From positions 868,001 to 932,000 of the forward strand of contig NC_089189.1 in the NCBI RefSeq assembly GCF_947507565.1: a stretch of DNA of 64,000 nt. Reading direction: 5' to 3'. Made by a program: the position numbers and the translations under genes. The notes under the pieces were generated by a model, which saw nothing but the letters and a program-made list of their open reading frames with translations, did not search any database and was not told the DNA's origin. This DNA comes from Oscarella lobularis (lineage: Eukaryota > Porifera > Homoscleromorpha > Homosclerophorida > Oscarellidae). Of this stretch, positions 1 to 10,340 are shown in pieces (the stretch's first letter is position 1; each line of letters opens with the position of its first letter).

Positions 1-2426
1 ATATATTCCGGCAGGCGGTGTACGTACTCCGCCGGCCGGCGGTGTATATATTCCGGCAAGCGGTGTACGTACTCCGCCGGCAGGCGGTGTATATATTCCG
101 GCAGGCGGTGTACGTACTCCGCCGGCAGGCGGTGTATATATTCCGGCAAGCGGTGTACGTACTCCGCCGGCAGGCGGTGTATATATTCCGGTAGGCGGTG
201 TATATATTCCGGCAGGCGGTGTATATATTCCGGCAGGCGGTGTACGTACTCCGCCGGCAGGCGGTGTATATATTCCTGCAGGCGGTGTATATATTCCGGC
301 AGGCGGTGTATATATTTCGGTAAGCGGTGTACGTACTCCGCCGGCAGGCGGTGTATATATTCCGGCAGGCGGTGTACGTACTCCGCCTGCAGGCGGTGTA
401 TATATTCCGGAAAGCGGTGTATATATTCCGGCAGGCGGTGTATATATTCCGGCAAGCGGTGTACGTACTCCGCCGGAAGGCGGTGTATATATTCCGGCAG
501 GCGGTGTATATATTTCGGTAAGCGGTGTACGTACTCCGCCGGAGGGCGGTGTATATATTCCGGCAAGCGGTGTACGTACTCCGCCGGCAGGCGGTGTATA
601 TATTCCGGCAGGCGGTGTACGTACTCCGCCGGGAGGCGGTGTATATATTCCGGCAAGCGGTGTACGTACTCCGCCCGCAGGCGGTGTATATATTCCGGCA
701 GGCGGTGTATATATTCCGGCAAGCGGTGTACGTACTCCGCCGGAAGGCGGTGTATATATTCCGGCAGGCGGTGTATACATTTCGGTAAGCGGTGTACGTA
801 CTCCGCCTGCAGGCGGTGTATATATTTCGGTAAGCGGTGTACGTACTCCGCGGGCAGGCGGTGTATATATTCCGGCAAGCGGTGTACGTACTCCGCGGGC
901 AGGCGGTGTATATATTCCGGCAAGCGGTGTACGTACTCCGCGGGCAGGCGGTGTATATATTCCGGCAGGCGGTGTACGTACTCCGCCGGCCGGCGGTGTA
1001 TATATTCGGGCAGGCGGTGTACGTACTCCGCCGGCCGGCGGTGTATATATTCCGGCAAGCGGTGTACGTACTCCGCCGGCAGGCGGCGTATATATTCCGG
1101 CAGGCGGTGTACGTACTCCGCCGGCAGGCGGTGTATATATTCCGGCAGGCGGTGTATATATTCCGGCAGGCGGTGTATATATTCCGGCAGGCGGTGTACG
1201 TACTCCGCCGGCAGGCGGTGTATATATTCCTGCAGGCGGTGTATATATTCCGGCAGGCGGTGTATATATTTCGGTAAGCGGTGTACGTACTCCGCCGGCA
1301 GGCGGTGTATATATTCCGGCAGGCGGTGTACGTACTCCGCCGGCAGGCGGTGTATATATTCCGGCAGGCGGTGTATGTACTCCGCCGGCAGGCGGTGTAT
1401 ATATTCCGGCAAGCGGTGTACGTACTCCGCCCGCAGGCGGTGTATATATTCCGGCAGGCGGTGTATATATTCCGGCAAGCGGTGTACGTACTCCGCCGGC
1501 AGGCGGTGTATATATTCCGGTAAGCGGTGTACGTACTCCGCAGGCAGGCGGTGTATATATTCCGGCAGGCGGTGTACGTACTCCGCCGGCAGGCGGTGTA
1601 TATATTCCGGCAGGCGGTGTACGTACTCCGCCGGCAGGCGGTGTATATATTCCGGCAGGCGGTGTATATATTTCGGTAAGCGGTGTACGTACTCCGCCGG
1701 CAGGCGGTGTATATATTCCGGCAGGCGGTGTACGTACTCCGCCTGCAGGCGGTGTATATATTCCGGAAAGCGGTGTATATATTCCGGCAGGCGGTGTATA
1801 TATTCCGGCAAGCGGTGTATATATTCCGGCAGGCGGTGTACGTACTCCGCCGGCAGGCGGTGTATATATTCCGGTAGGCGGTGTATATATTCTGGCAGGC
1901 GGTGTACGTACTCCGCCGGCAGGCGGTGTATATATTCCGGCAGGCGGTGTACGTACTCCGCCGGAAGGCGGTGTATATATTCCGGCAGGCGGTGTACGTA
2001 CTCCGCCGGCAGGCGGTGTATATATTCCGGCAGGCGGTGTATATATTCCGGCAGGCGGTGTATATATTCCGGCAGGCGGTGTATATATTCCGGCAAGCGG
2101 TGTACGTACTCCGCCGGCAGGCGGTGTATATATTCCGGCAGGCGGTGTATGTATTCCGGCAGACGGTGTAGATATTCCGGCAGGCGGTGAACGTACTCCA
2201 CCAGCAGGCGGTGAATATATTCCACCAGGCGGTGTAGATATTTTGGCAGGCGGTGTTTATATTCTGGCAGGCGGTGTACGTACTCCGCCAGCAGGCGGTG
2301 TATATATTCCGGAAAGCGGTGTATATATTCCGGAAAGCGGTGTACGTACTCCGCCAGCAGGCGGTGTAAGTACTCCGCCGGCAGGCGGTGTATATATTCC
2401 GGCAGGCGGTGTACGTACTCCGCGGG
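1..2426. repeat. Satellite family A, array 1 (21/24-bp GC-rich units)
   Basis: This is a tandem array that mixes a 21-bp unit (GGCAGGCGGTGTATATATTCC) differing in small substitutions and a 24-bp unit built on GGCGGTGTACGTACTCCGCC. Common variants change GGCAGG to GGCAAG, GGAAAG or GGCCGG. Both unit lengths are multiples of three and contain no stop codon, so long open frames occur on both strands; these are judged by-products. The left end is cut by the window edge. The last 250 bp are more degenerate (GATATT, TTTTGG variants) before single-copy sequence starts. Confidence 0.97.
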
Positions 2427-2681
2427 CGACGAACGCTCTAAACTGCTTCGTAACTATCTACTACTTACCTTTTGACGTCGCTCGGACCTTCGCATCGTCG
2501 AAAACGAGCCAGAAACCGTGTTTCTTCGAAACGAGACGCGCGCGCTAACATAAGCACGTGACCTCACCGGTTTAACATTGTGACGTCATAAATAAACTAT
2601 TAAAAATCGGGGTTTCACATTGCTACGCCTATAGAATGGCACGGCAACACGTACAGAGCGGTTTCGCGAATATTGGAAGAG
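2427..2681. other. Single-copy island between satellites A and B (copy 1 of a duplicated cassette)
   Basis: About 255 bp of non-repetitive sequence lies between array A and array B. It is almost identical to 28606-28865 at a constant offset of 26184. It contains an E-box (CACGTG), a full CRE palindrome (TGACGTCA), and on the minus strand a stretch bounded by an acceptor-like TTAG and a donor AAAAG/GTAAGT (2469-2544). No homology is recognised. It could be a promoter fragment, an exon remnant carried with the satellites, or part of a larger composite repeat unit. Confidence 0.8.
2555..2588. promoter_or_regulatory. E-box (CACGTG) and CRE-like palindrome (TGACGTCA)
   Basis: CACGTG lies at 2555-2560 and TGACGTCA at 2581-2588. 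Both are perfect palindromes and both are preserved in the second cassette copy at 28739-28772. In animals these are the usual binding sites of bHLH and CREB/ATF factors. No transcript start is visible here, so function is not shown. Confidence 0.35.
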
Positions 2682-2990
2682 GGACAATTTGTCCCCAGGA
2701 CAAATTGTCCCAGGACAAATTGTCCCAGGACAAATTGTCCCAGAACAAATTGTGCCAGGACCAATTGTCCCCAGGACAAATTCACCAAGGACAAATTGTC
2801 CCCAGGACAAATTGTCCCAGGATAAATTGTCCCCAGGACAAATTGTCCCTGGATAAATTGTCCCCAGAACAAATTGTCCAAGGACAAATTGTCTTTAGGA
2901 CAAATTGTCCCCAGGACAAATTGTCCCAGGACAAATTGCCCCAGGAGAAATTGTCCCCAGGACAAATTGTCCCAGGACAAATTCTCCCAA
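2682..2990. repeat. Satellite family B, array 1 (GGACAAATTGTCC palindrome)
   Basis: Roughly twenty 15- or 16-bp units contain the core GGACAAATTGTCC, an odd palindrome with six-base arms (GGACAA / TTGTCC). Adjacent units are joined by CA or CCA. A few units carry changes (CACCAAGG, TTTAGG). The array passes directly into family C at about 2990. Confidence 0.95.
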
Positions 2991-3119
2991 AAATTACATC
3001 GAAATTACACGGGGTTAGCCAACGGGTATCTCCTGTAATAAATTACAGCGAAATTACAGGGGGTTAGCCAACGGGTCTCTCCTGTAATAAATTACAGCGA
3101 ACTTACACGGGCTAGCTAA
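2991..3119. repeat. Satellite family C, short block (48/49-bp units)
   Basis: There are about two and a half copies of the C unit, each with TTAGCCAACGGG, TCTCTCCTGTAATAAATTAC and AGCGAAATTACAGG segments. The block ends with the variant ACTTACACGGGCTAGCTAAGG, which is reused at nearly every C-to-D junction in the window. Confidence 0.93.
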
Positions 3120-3553
3120 GGCCCTGAAGATAAAGTTGAGAGCCTAAACTTTGATTCTAAGGGCCTGAAGATAAAGTTGAGGTCCTAAACTTTGATTCTA
3201 AGGACCTGAAGATAAAGTTGAGGGCCTAAACTTTGATTCTAAGGAGCTAAAGATAAAGTTGAGGGCCTAAACTCTAATTCTAAGACCCTGAAGATAAAGT
3301 TGAAGGCCCAAACATTGATTCTAAGGGTATGAAGATAAAGGTCATGGCCAAAACTCTGATTCTAAGGACCTGAAGATAAAGTTGAGGGCCTAAACTTTGA
3401 TTCTAAGAGCCTGAAGATAAAGTTGAGAGACTAAACTTTGATTCTAAGGACCTGAAGATAAAGTTGAGGGCCTAAACTTTGATTCTAAGGCCCTGAAGAT
3501 AAAGTTGAGGGCCTAGACTTTGATTCTAAGGACCTGAAGATAAAGTTGAGGGC
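3120..3553. repeat. Satellite family D, array 1 (41-bp units)
   Basis: About ten and a half copies of a 41-bp unit, with the segments CCTGAAGATAAAGTTGAGGG and CCTAAACTTTGATTCTAAGG. Spacing of the CTAAGG motif is exactly 41 between 3198 and 3239. The unit is not a multiple of three and has stops in most frames, so no long frames arise. The right edge is the recurrent junction GAGGGCCCAACGGG. Confidence 0.96.
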
Positions 3554-5565
3554 CCAACGGGTCTCTCCTGTAATAAATTACAGCGAAATTACAGGGGCTA
3601 GCCAAAGGGTCTCTCCTGTAATAAATTACAGCGAAATTACAAGGGCTAGCTAATGGGTCTCTCCTGTAATAAACTACAGCGAAATTACAGGAGCTAGCTA
3701 ACGGGTCTCTCCTGTAATAAACTACAGCGAAATTACAGGAGCTAGCCAACGGGTCTCTCCTGTAATAAACTACAGCGAAAGTACAGGGGCTAGCCAAAGG
3801 GTCTCTCCTGTAATAAATTACAGCGAAATTACAGGGGCTAGCTAAAGGGTCTCTCCTGTAATAAACTACAGCGAAAGTACAGGGGCTAGCCAAAGGGTCT
3901 CTCCTGTAATAAACTACAGCGAAATTACAGGAGGCTAGCCAACGGGTGTCTCCTGTAATAAATTACAGCGAAATTACAGGGGGTTAGCAAACGGGTCTCT
4001 CCTGTAATAAACTACAGCGAAATTACAGGAGGCTAGCCAACGGGTGTCTCCTGTAATAAACTACAGCGAAAGTACAGGGGCTAGCCAACGGGTCTCTCCT
4101 GTAATAAATTACAGCGAATTAACAGGGGGTTAGCCAACGGGTCTCTCCTGTAATAAATTACAGCCAAATTAAAGAGGCTAGCCAACGGGTCTCTCCTGTA
4201 ATAAACTACAGCGAAATTACAGGGGCTAGCCAACGGGTCTCTCCTGTAATAAATTACAGCGAATTTACAGGGGGTTAGTAAACGGGTCTCTCCTGTAATA
4301 AATTACAGCGAAATTACAGGGGGTTAGCAAACGGGTCTCTCCTGTAATAAATTACAGCGAAATTACTGGGGCTAGCCAAAGGGTCTCTCCTGTAATAAAT
4401 TACAGCGAATTTACAGAGGGTTAGTAAACGGGTATCTCCTGTAATAAATTACAGCGAATTTACAGGGGGTTAGCCAACGGGTCTCTCCTGTAATAAATTA
4501 CAGCGAATTTACAGGGGGTTAGTAAACGGGTCTCTCCTGTAATAAATTACAGCGAAATTACAGGGGGTTAGCAAACGGGTCTCTCCTGTAATAAATTACA
4601 GCGAAATTACTGGGGCTAGCCAAAGGGTCTCTCCTGTAATAAATTACAGCGAATTTACAGGGGGCAAGCCAACGGGTCTTTCCTGTAATAAATTACAGCG
4701 AAATTACTGGGGCTAGCCAAAGGGTCTCTCCTGTAATAAATTACAGCGAATTTACAGAGGGTTAGTAAACGGGTATCTCCTGTAATAAATTACAGCGAAA
4801 TTACTGGGGCTAGCCAAAGGGTCTCTCCTGTAATAAATTACAGCGAATTTACAGAGGGTTAGTAAACGGGTATCTCCTGTAATAAATTACAGCGAATTTA
4901 CAGGGGGTTAGCCAACGGGTCTCTCCTGTAATAAATTACAGCGAATTTACAGGGGGTTAGTAAACGGGTCTCTCCTGTAATAAATTACAGCGAAATTACA
5001 GGGGGTTAGCAAACGGGTCTCTCCTGTAATAAATTACAGCGAAATTACTGGGGCTAGCCAAAGGGTCTCTCCTGTAATAAATTACAGCGAATTTACAGAG
5101 GGTTAGTAAACGGGTATCTCCTGTAATAAATTACAGCGAAATTACAGGGGGTTAGCCAACGGGTCTCTCCTGTAATAAATTACATCGAAAATACAGGGGG
5201 TTAGCAAACAAGTCTCTCCTGTAATAAATTACAGCGAAATTACAGGGGGTTAGCAAACAAGTCTCTCCTGTAATAAATTACAGCGAAATTACAGGGGGTT
5301 AGCAAACAAGCCTCTCCTGTAATAAATTACAGCGAAATTACAGGGGGCTAGCCAACGGGTCTTTCCTGTAATAAATTACAGCGAAATTACAGGGGCTAGC
5401 CAACGGGTCTCTCTTGTAATAAAATACAGCGAAATTACAGGGGGTTAGCCAACGGGTCTCTCCTGTAATAAACTACAGCAAAAGTACAGGGGCTAGCCAA
5501 AGGGTCTCTCCTGTAATAAATTACAGCGAAATTACAGGGGGCTAGCCAACGGGTCTCTCCTGTAA
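3554..5565. repeat. Satellite family C array
   Basis: About 41 units of 48 or 49 bp. Units ending GGGGCTAGCC are 48 bp; units ending GGGGGTTAGCC are 49 bp. Only runs of consecutive 48-bp units stay in frame, for example the LASPCNFAVIYYRRDP-type frames at 3513-3893 on the minus strand. A sub-block with GTAAACGGGTATCTCC recurs several times between 4420 and 5120, showing local higher-order duplication. The array ends inside a unit where family B starts. Confidence 0.96.
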
Positions 5566-5675
5566 GGACAAATTTTCCCAGGAAAAATTGTCCCAGGACA
5601 AATTGTCCCAGGACAAATTGTCCCTGGACAAATTGTCCCAGGACCAAATGTCCCAGGACAATTGTCCCCAAGACA
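5566..5675. repeat. Satellite family B, array 2 (short)
   Basis: About seven GGACAAATTGTCC-type units, several degenerate (AAATTTTCCC, ACCAAATGTCC). The junction with family C falls within CTCCTGTAAGGACAAA, so the two satellites are fused without spacer. Confidence 0.9.
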
Positions 5676-6120
5676 ACTCTACCTACATCACATACCTTTG
5701 CCCCCTCGATAGTCATCCTCCCTTCTGATTGCCTTCCCTTCCAATCCTCCTCTTCTCACTCGCATCCGTTGCTCGTATCATTCTTCCTTACGCTCTTACA
5801 CATCTATAAAACGAATTAGAGACCCCTCAATAACTAAAACTCTACCTACATCACATACCATCGATCCCTTGATATTCCTTCTCCTCCCTGCCTGCTTGTT
5901 CCTCTTCTCCCTCGCGCCCCATCTCCTTGTCATTGTTCCTCCCATCCCTATGCCCCTAAGAAAACTAATTAGAAATATGTAACACAATTAGGAACCATTA
6001 TATACCTATCAGTATTGACTCTGCCCTAACATTGCCCCTATACACATTAACAAAGCCGCACAACTCCTAAACAATTGCACGGCACTTATCTGACATCCTC
6101 CAGGAACACCCTGTTTACAA
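5676..6120. other. Single-copy, pyrimidine-rich island with a degenerate 163-bp tandem duplication
   Basis: Non-satellite sequence, pyrimidine-rich on the plus strand. The phrase AACTCTACCTACATCACATA occurs at 5675 and again at 5838, each time followed by a C/T-rich tract and then a similar ATTAGA-containing end, so the island is an old imperfect tandem duplication with a period of 163 bp. The rest (about 5990-6120) shows no internal repetition. Short open frames on the minus strand are similar only because of the duplication. No gene is recognised. Confidence 0.7.
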
Positions 6121-6777
6121 AAAGGGAGAAGGCAAAAGGCACAGGAGAAGGCAAAAGGCAAAGGGAGAAGGCAAAGGCAAAGGGAGAAGGCAAAAGGCAA
6201 AGGAAAAGGCAAAAGGCAAAGGGAGAAGGCAAAAGGCAAAGGGAGAAGGCAAAAGGCAAAGGGAGAAGGCAAAAGGCAAAGGGAGAAGGCAAAACGCAAA
6301 GGGAGAAGGCAAAAGGCAAAGGGAGAAGGCAAAACGCAAAGGGAGAAGGCAAAAGACAAAGGAGAAGGCAAAAAGCAAAGGAGAAGGCAAAAGGCAAAGG
6401 GAAAAGGCAAAAGGCAAAGGGAGAAGGCAAAAGGCAAAGGGAGAAAGCAAAAGGCAAAGGGAGAAGGCAAAAGGCAAAGGGAGAAGGCAAAAGGCAAAGG
6501 AGAAAGCAAAAGGCAAAAGGAAAAGGCAAAAGGCAAAGGAGAAGGCAAAAGGCAAAGGAGAAGGCAAAAGGCAAAGGGAAAAGGCAAAAGGCAAAGGGAG
6601 AAGGCAAACGGCAAAGGGAGAAAGCAAAAGGCAAAGGAGAAGGCAAAAGGCAAAGGGAGAAGGCAAAAGGCAAAGGAGAAGGCAAAAGGCAAAGGGAGAA
6701 GGCAAAAGGCAAAGGAGAAGGCAAAAGGCAAAGGAGAAAGCAAAAGGCAAAGGGAGAAGGCAAAAGGCATAGGAGAA
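6121..6777 (+). repeat. Satellite family F, polypurine array (19/20-bp units)
   Basis: About 33 units of GGGAGAAGGCAAAAGGCAAA, some lacking one G. The plus strand is nearly all purine, broken only by a C in each GGC. This strand asymmetry is characteristic of triplex-forming or replication-stalling tracts in general; that property is inferred, not seen. Open frames across it (lysine/glycine-rich on plus, leucine/proline-rich on minus) reflect composition. Confidence 0.96.
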
Positions 6778-7170
6778 GGACAAATTGTCCTAGGACAAAT
6801 TGACCCCAGGACAAATTGTCCCCAGGACAAATTGTCCCCACGACAAATTGTCCCCAGGACAAATTGTCGCAGGACAAATTGTCCCAAGACAAATTGTTCC
6901 AGGACAAATTGTCCCAGGACAAATTGTCCCAGGACAAAATCTCCCAGGACAAATTGTCCCCAAGACAAATTGTCCCAAAGACAAATTGTCCCAGGACAAA
7001 TTGTCCCAGGACAAATTGTCCCAAGGACAAATTGTCCCAGGACAAATTGTTCAAGGACAAACTGTCCCCAGGACAAATTGTCCGCAGGACAAATTGTCCC
7101 AGGACAAATTGTCCCAAGACAAATTGTCCCAGGACAATTTGTCCTGGGGACAAATTGTACCCAGGACAAA
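6778..7170. repeat. Satellite family B, array 3
   Basis: About 25 palindromic units directly follow the purine array; the boundary reads GAGAAGGACAAATTG, sharing GGA. Near 7131 one unit is inverted (GGACAATTTGTCC followed by TGGGGACAAATTG). The array ends by merging into family E (GGACAAATTCTGAATAAATG). Confidence 0.95.
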
Positions 7171-8270
7171 TTCTGAATAAATGCAGAATTAATTCTGAAT
7201 AAATGCAGAATTAATTCTGAATTAATGCAGAATAAATGCGGAATTTATTCTGAATTAATGAAGAATTTATTCCGAATAAATGTAAAATTTATTCTGAATT
7301 AATGCAGAATTTATTCTGAATTAATGCAGAATTTTTTCTGAATTAATGCAGAATTTATTCTGCATTAATCTAGAATAATTTCTGCATTAATGCAGAATTT
7401 ATTAAGAATTAATTCAGAATTTATTCTGAATTAATGCAGAATTTATTCTGAATTAATTTAGAATTTATTCTGAATTAATGCAGAATTTATTCGGAACTAA
7501 TGCCGAATTTATTCTGAATAAATGCGGAATTTAAACTAAATTAATGCAGAATTTATTCTGAATTAATGCAGAATTTATTCTGAATTAATGCAGAACTTAT
7601 TCTGAATAAAAGCAGAATTTATTCTGAATTAATGCAGAATTTATTCGGAACTAATGCCGAATTTATTCTGAATAAATGCGGAATTTATTCTGAATTAATG
7701 CAGAATTTATTCTGAATTAATGCAGAACTTATTCTGAATTAATGCAGAATTTATTCTGAATAAATGTAGCATTTATTCTGAATTAATTCAGAATTAATTC
7801 TGAATTAATGCAGAATTTATTCTGAATTAATGCAGAATTTATTCTGAATAAAAGCAGAATTAATTCTGAATTAATGCAGAATAAATGCGAAATTTATTCT
7901 GAATTAATGCAGAATTTATTTTGAATGAATTCAGAATTTATTCTGAATTAATGCAGAATTTATTCTGAATTAATGCAGTATTTATTCTGAATAAATGCAG
8001 AAGTTATTCTGAATTAAAGCAGAATTTATTCTGAATTAATGCAGAATTTATTCTGAATTAATGCAAAATTAATTCTGAATAAATGCAGAATTAATTCTGA
8101 ATTAATGCAGAATTAATTCAGAATTTATTCTGAATAAATGCAGAATTAATTCTGAATTAATGCAGAAAAAATGAGGAATTTATTCTGAAGTAATGCAGAA
8201 TTTATTCTGAATTAATGCAGAATTAATTCTGAATAAAAACAGAATTAATTCTGAATTAATGCAGAATAAA
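7171..8270. repeat. Satellite family E, array 1 (22-bp AT-rich units)
   Basis: About fifty units of the type TTCTGAATTAATGCAGAA plus ATTTA, 22 bp long. The unit has a dyad centred on ATTAAT, with TTCTG and CAGAA as arms, and the variant GAATTAATTC is a perfect palindrome. Divergence between units is higher than in family C. Confidence 0.94.
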
Positions 8271-8622
8271 AGATCGTGAACTTACGTAGACAAGGTGCTT
8301 CAGCTTTCTTTTCAACATTCTATATTCTTTACGAGAGCTACGCTGCCATGAAGCATCCATGATCGTATGTAAGGTGAAGAAAACGACAGGCGCTCCGTCG
8401 TGAGTCGACGATACGTCGGCGATCGTTCTAAAAGATCGCTCGTACACCCCGAAACGCCATGACGACGAAAAACTTAGCAATAACCGTTCAGAACGTGAAG
8501 GAACACGACAAGAAGTCGATCAAGAACCTCAAACTCGCTCGCTAAGCGATGCACAGGAGACGAACGACGAGAAGGGCTTTTCGAGTGTAACGCGCGCTAA
8601 AACTTCGCGAAAAAATCTCACA
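8271..8622. other. Single-copy island inside satellite E, with a possible minus-strand exon remnant
   Basis: About 350 bp of CpG-containing, non-repetitive sequence splits satellite E into two arrays. On the minus strand an open frame from about 8480 reads through residues such as SWRFGVYERSF, then GAPVVFFTLHTIMDASW and RKEYRMLKRKLKHLVY, and then meets a consensus donor (CTAC/GTAAGT at about 8291). No ATG begins this frame at 8480, and no acceptor was identified with confidence. It may be an orphan exon trapped in the satellite or ordinary unique DNA. No family is recognised. Confidence 0.4.
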
Positions 8623-9316
8623 TTCTCTGAATAAACACAGAATTTATTCTGAATTAATTCAGAATTTATTCTGAATTAATTCAGAATTTATACTGAATTA
8701 ATGTAGAATTAATGAAGAATTAATGAAGAATCTATTCTGCATTAATTCAGAATAAAATTCAGCATTAATTCAGAATAAAATCTGCATTAATTCAGAATAA
8801 ATTCTGCATTAATTCAGAATAAATTCTGCATTAATTCAGAATAAATTCTGCATTAAATCAGAATTAATTCTGAATTAATGCAGATTTTATTCTGAATTAT
8901 TGCAGAATTAATTCGGATGAAATGCAAAATAAATTCTAAATTAATGCAGAATAAATGCGGAATTTATTCTGAATAAATGCAAAATTGATGCAGAATTTAT
9001 TCTCAATTATTGAAGAATAAATGCGAAATTTATTCTCAATTAATTCAGAATTTATTCTGAATTAATGCATAAATTATTCTAGATTAATGCAGAATTTATT
9101 CTGAAATAATGCAGAATTTATTTTCAATTATTGCAGAATTATTTCTGAATAAATGCAGAATTAATTCTTAATTAATGCAGAATAAATCGGGAATTTATTC
9201 TGCATTAATGCAGAATTTATTCTGACTTAATGTAGAATTTATTCTGAAATAATGCAGAATTTATTCTCAATTAATGCAGAATTTATTCTCAATTAATGTA
9301 GAATTAATTCTGAATA
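8623..9316. repeat. Satellite family E, array 2
   Basis: About thirty 22-bp units resume after the single-copy island. Between 8730 and 8860 the unit appears mostly in the opposite orientation (TTCAGAATAAATTCTGCATT), whereas the rest matches array 1. It ends at AATAACGG, where family C begins. Confidence 0.92.
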
Positions 9317-10340
9317 ACGGATATCTCCTGCAATAAATTACAGCGAAATTACAGGGGTTAGCCAACGGGTATCTCCTGTAATAAATTACAGCGAAATTAC
9401 AGGGGGTTAGCCAACGGGTTTCTCCTGTAATAAATTAAGGCGAAATTAAAGGGGGTTAGCCAACGGGTCTCTCCTGTAATAAATTACAGCGAAATTACAG
9501 GGGGTTAGCCAACGGGTCTCTCCTGTAATAAATTACAGCGAAATTACAGGGGGTTAGCCAACGCGTATCTCCTGTAATAAATGACAGCGAAATTACAGGG
9601 GGCTAGCCAACGGGTTTCTCCTGTAATATATTACAGCGAAATTACAGTGGGTTAGCCAACGGGTTTCTCCTGTAATAAATTACAGCGAAATTACAGGGGG
9701 TTAGCCAAAGGGTATCTCCTGTAATAAATTACAGCGAAATTACAGGGGGTTAGCCAACGGGTATCTCCTGTAATAAATTACAGCAAAATTACAGTGGGTT
9801 AGCCAACGGGTTTCTCCTGTAATAAATTACAGCGAAATTACAGGGGGTTAGCTAACGGGTATCTCCTGTAATAAATTACAGCGAAATTACAGGGGCTAGC
9901 CAACGGGTCTCTCCTGTAATAAACTATAGCGAAATTACAGGGGCTAGCCAACGGGTCTCTCCTGTAATAAATTACACCGAAATTACAGGGGGTTAGCCAA
10001 CGGGTTTCTCCTGTAATAAATTACAACGAAATTACAGGGGGTTAGCTAACGGGTATCTCCTGTAATAAATTACAGCGAAATTACAGGAGGTTAGCCAACG
10101 GGTATCTCCTGTAATAAATTACAGCGAAATTACAGGGGCTAGCCAACGGGTCTCTCCTGTAATAATTTACAGCGAAATTACAGGGGGCAAGCCAACGGTT
10201 CTCTCCTGTAATAAATTACAGCGAAATTACAGGGAGTTAGCAAACAAGTCTCTCCTGTAATAAATTACAGCGAAATTACAGAAGGTTAGCCAACGGGTCT
10301 CTCCTGTAATAAATTACAGCGAACTTACACGGCCTAGCTA
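9317..10340. repeat. Satellite family C array
   Basis: About 21 units. The block from about 9420 to 10200 recurs at about 13000-13780; the rare variant ACGCGTATCTCC is at 9561 and 13140 (offset 3579), so this array and the next C array share a duplicated segment. Confidence 0.95.

Noticed and set aside
6075-7169. Lysine-rich (plus) and leucine/proline-rich (minus) frames over the purine and B arrays
   Set aside because: Composition and unit length explain them; they overlap on both strands and cross satellite boundaries.
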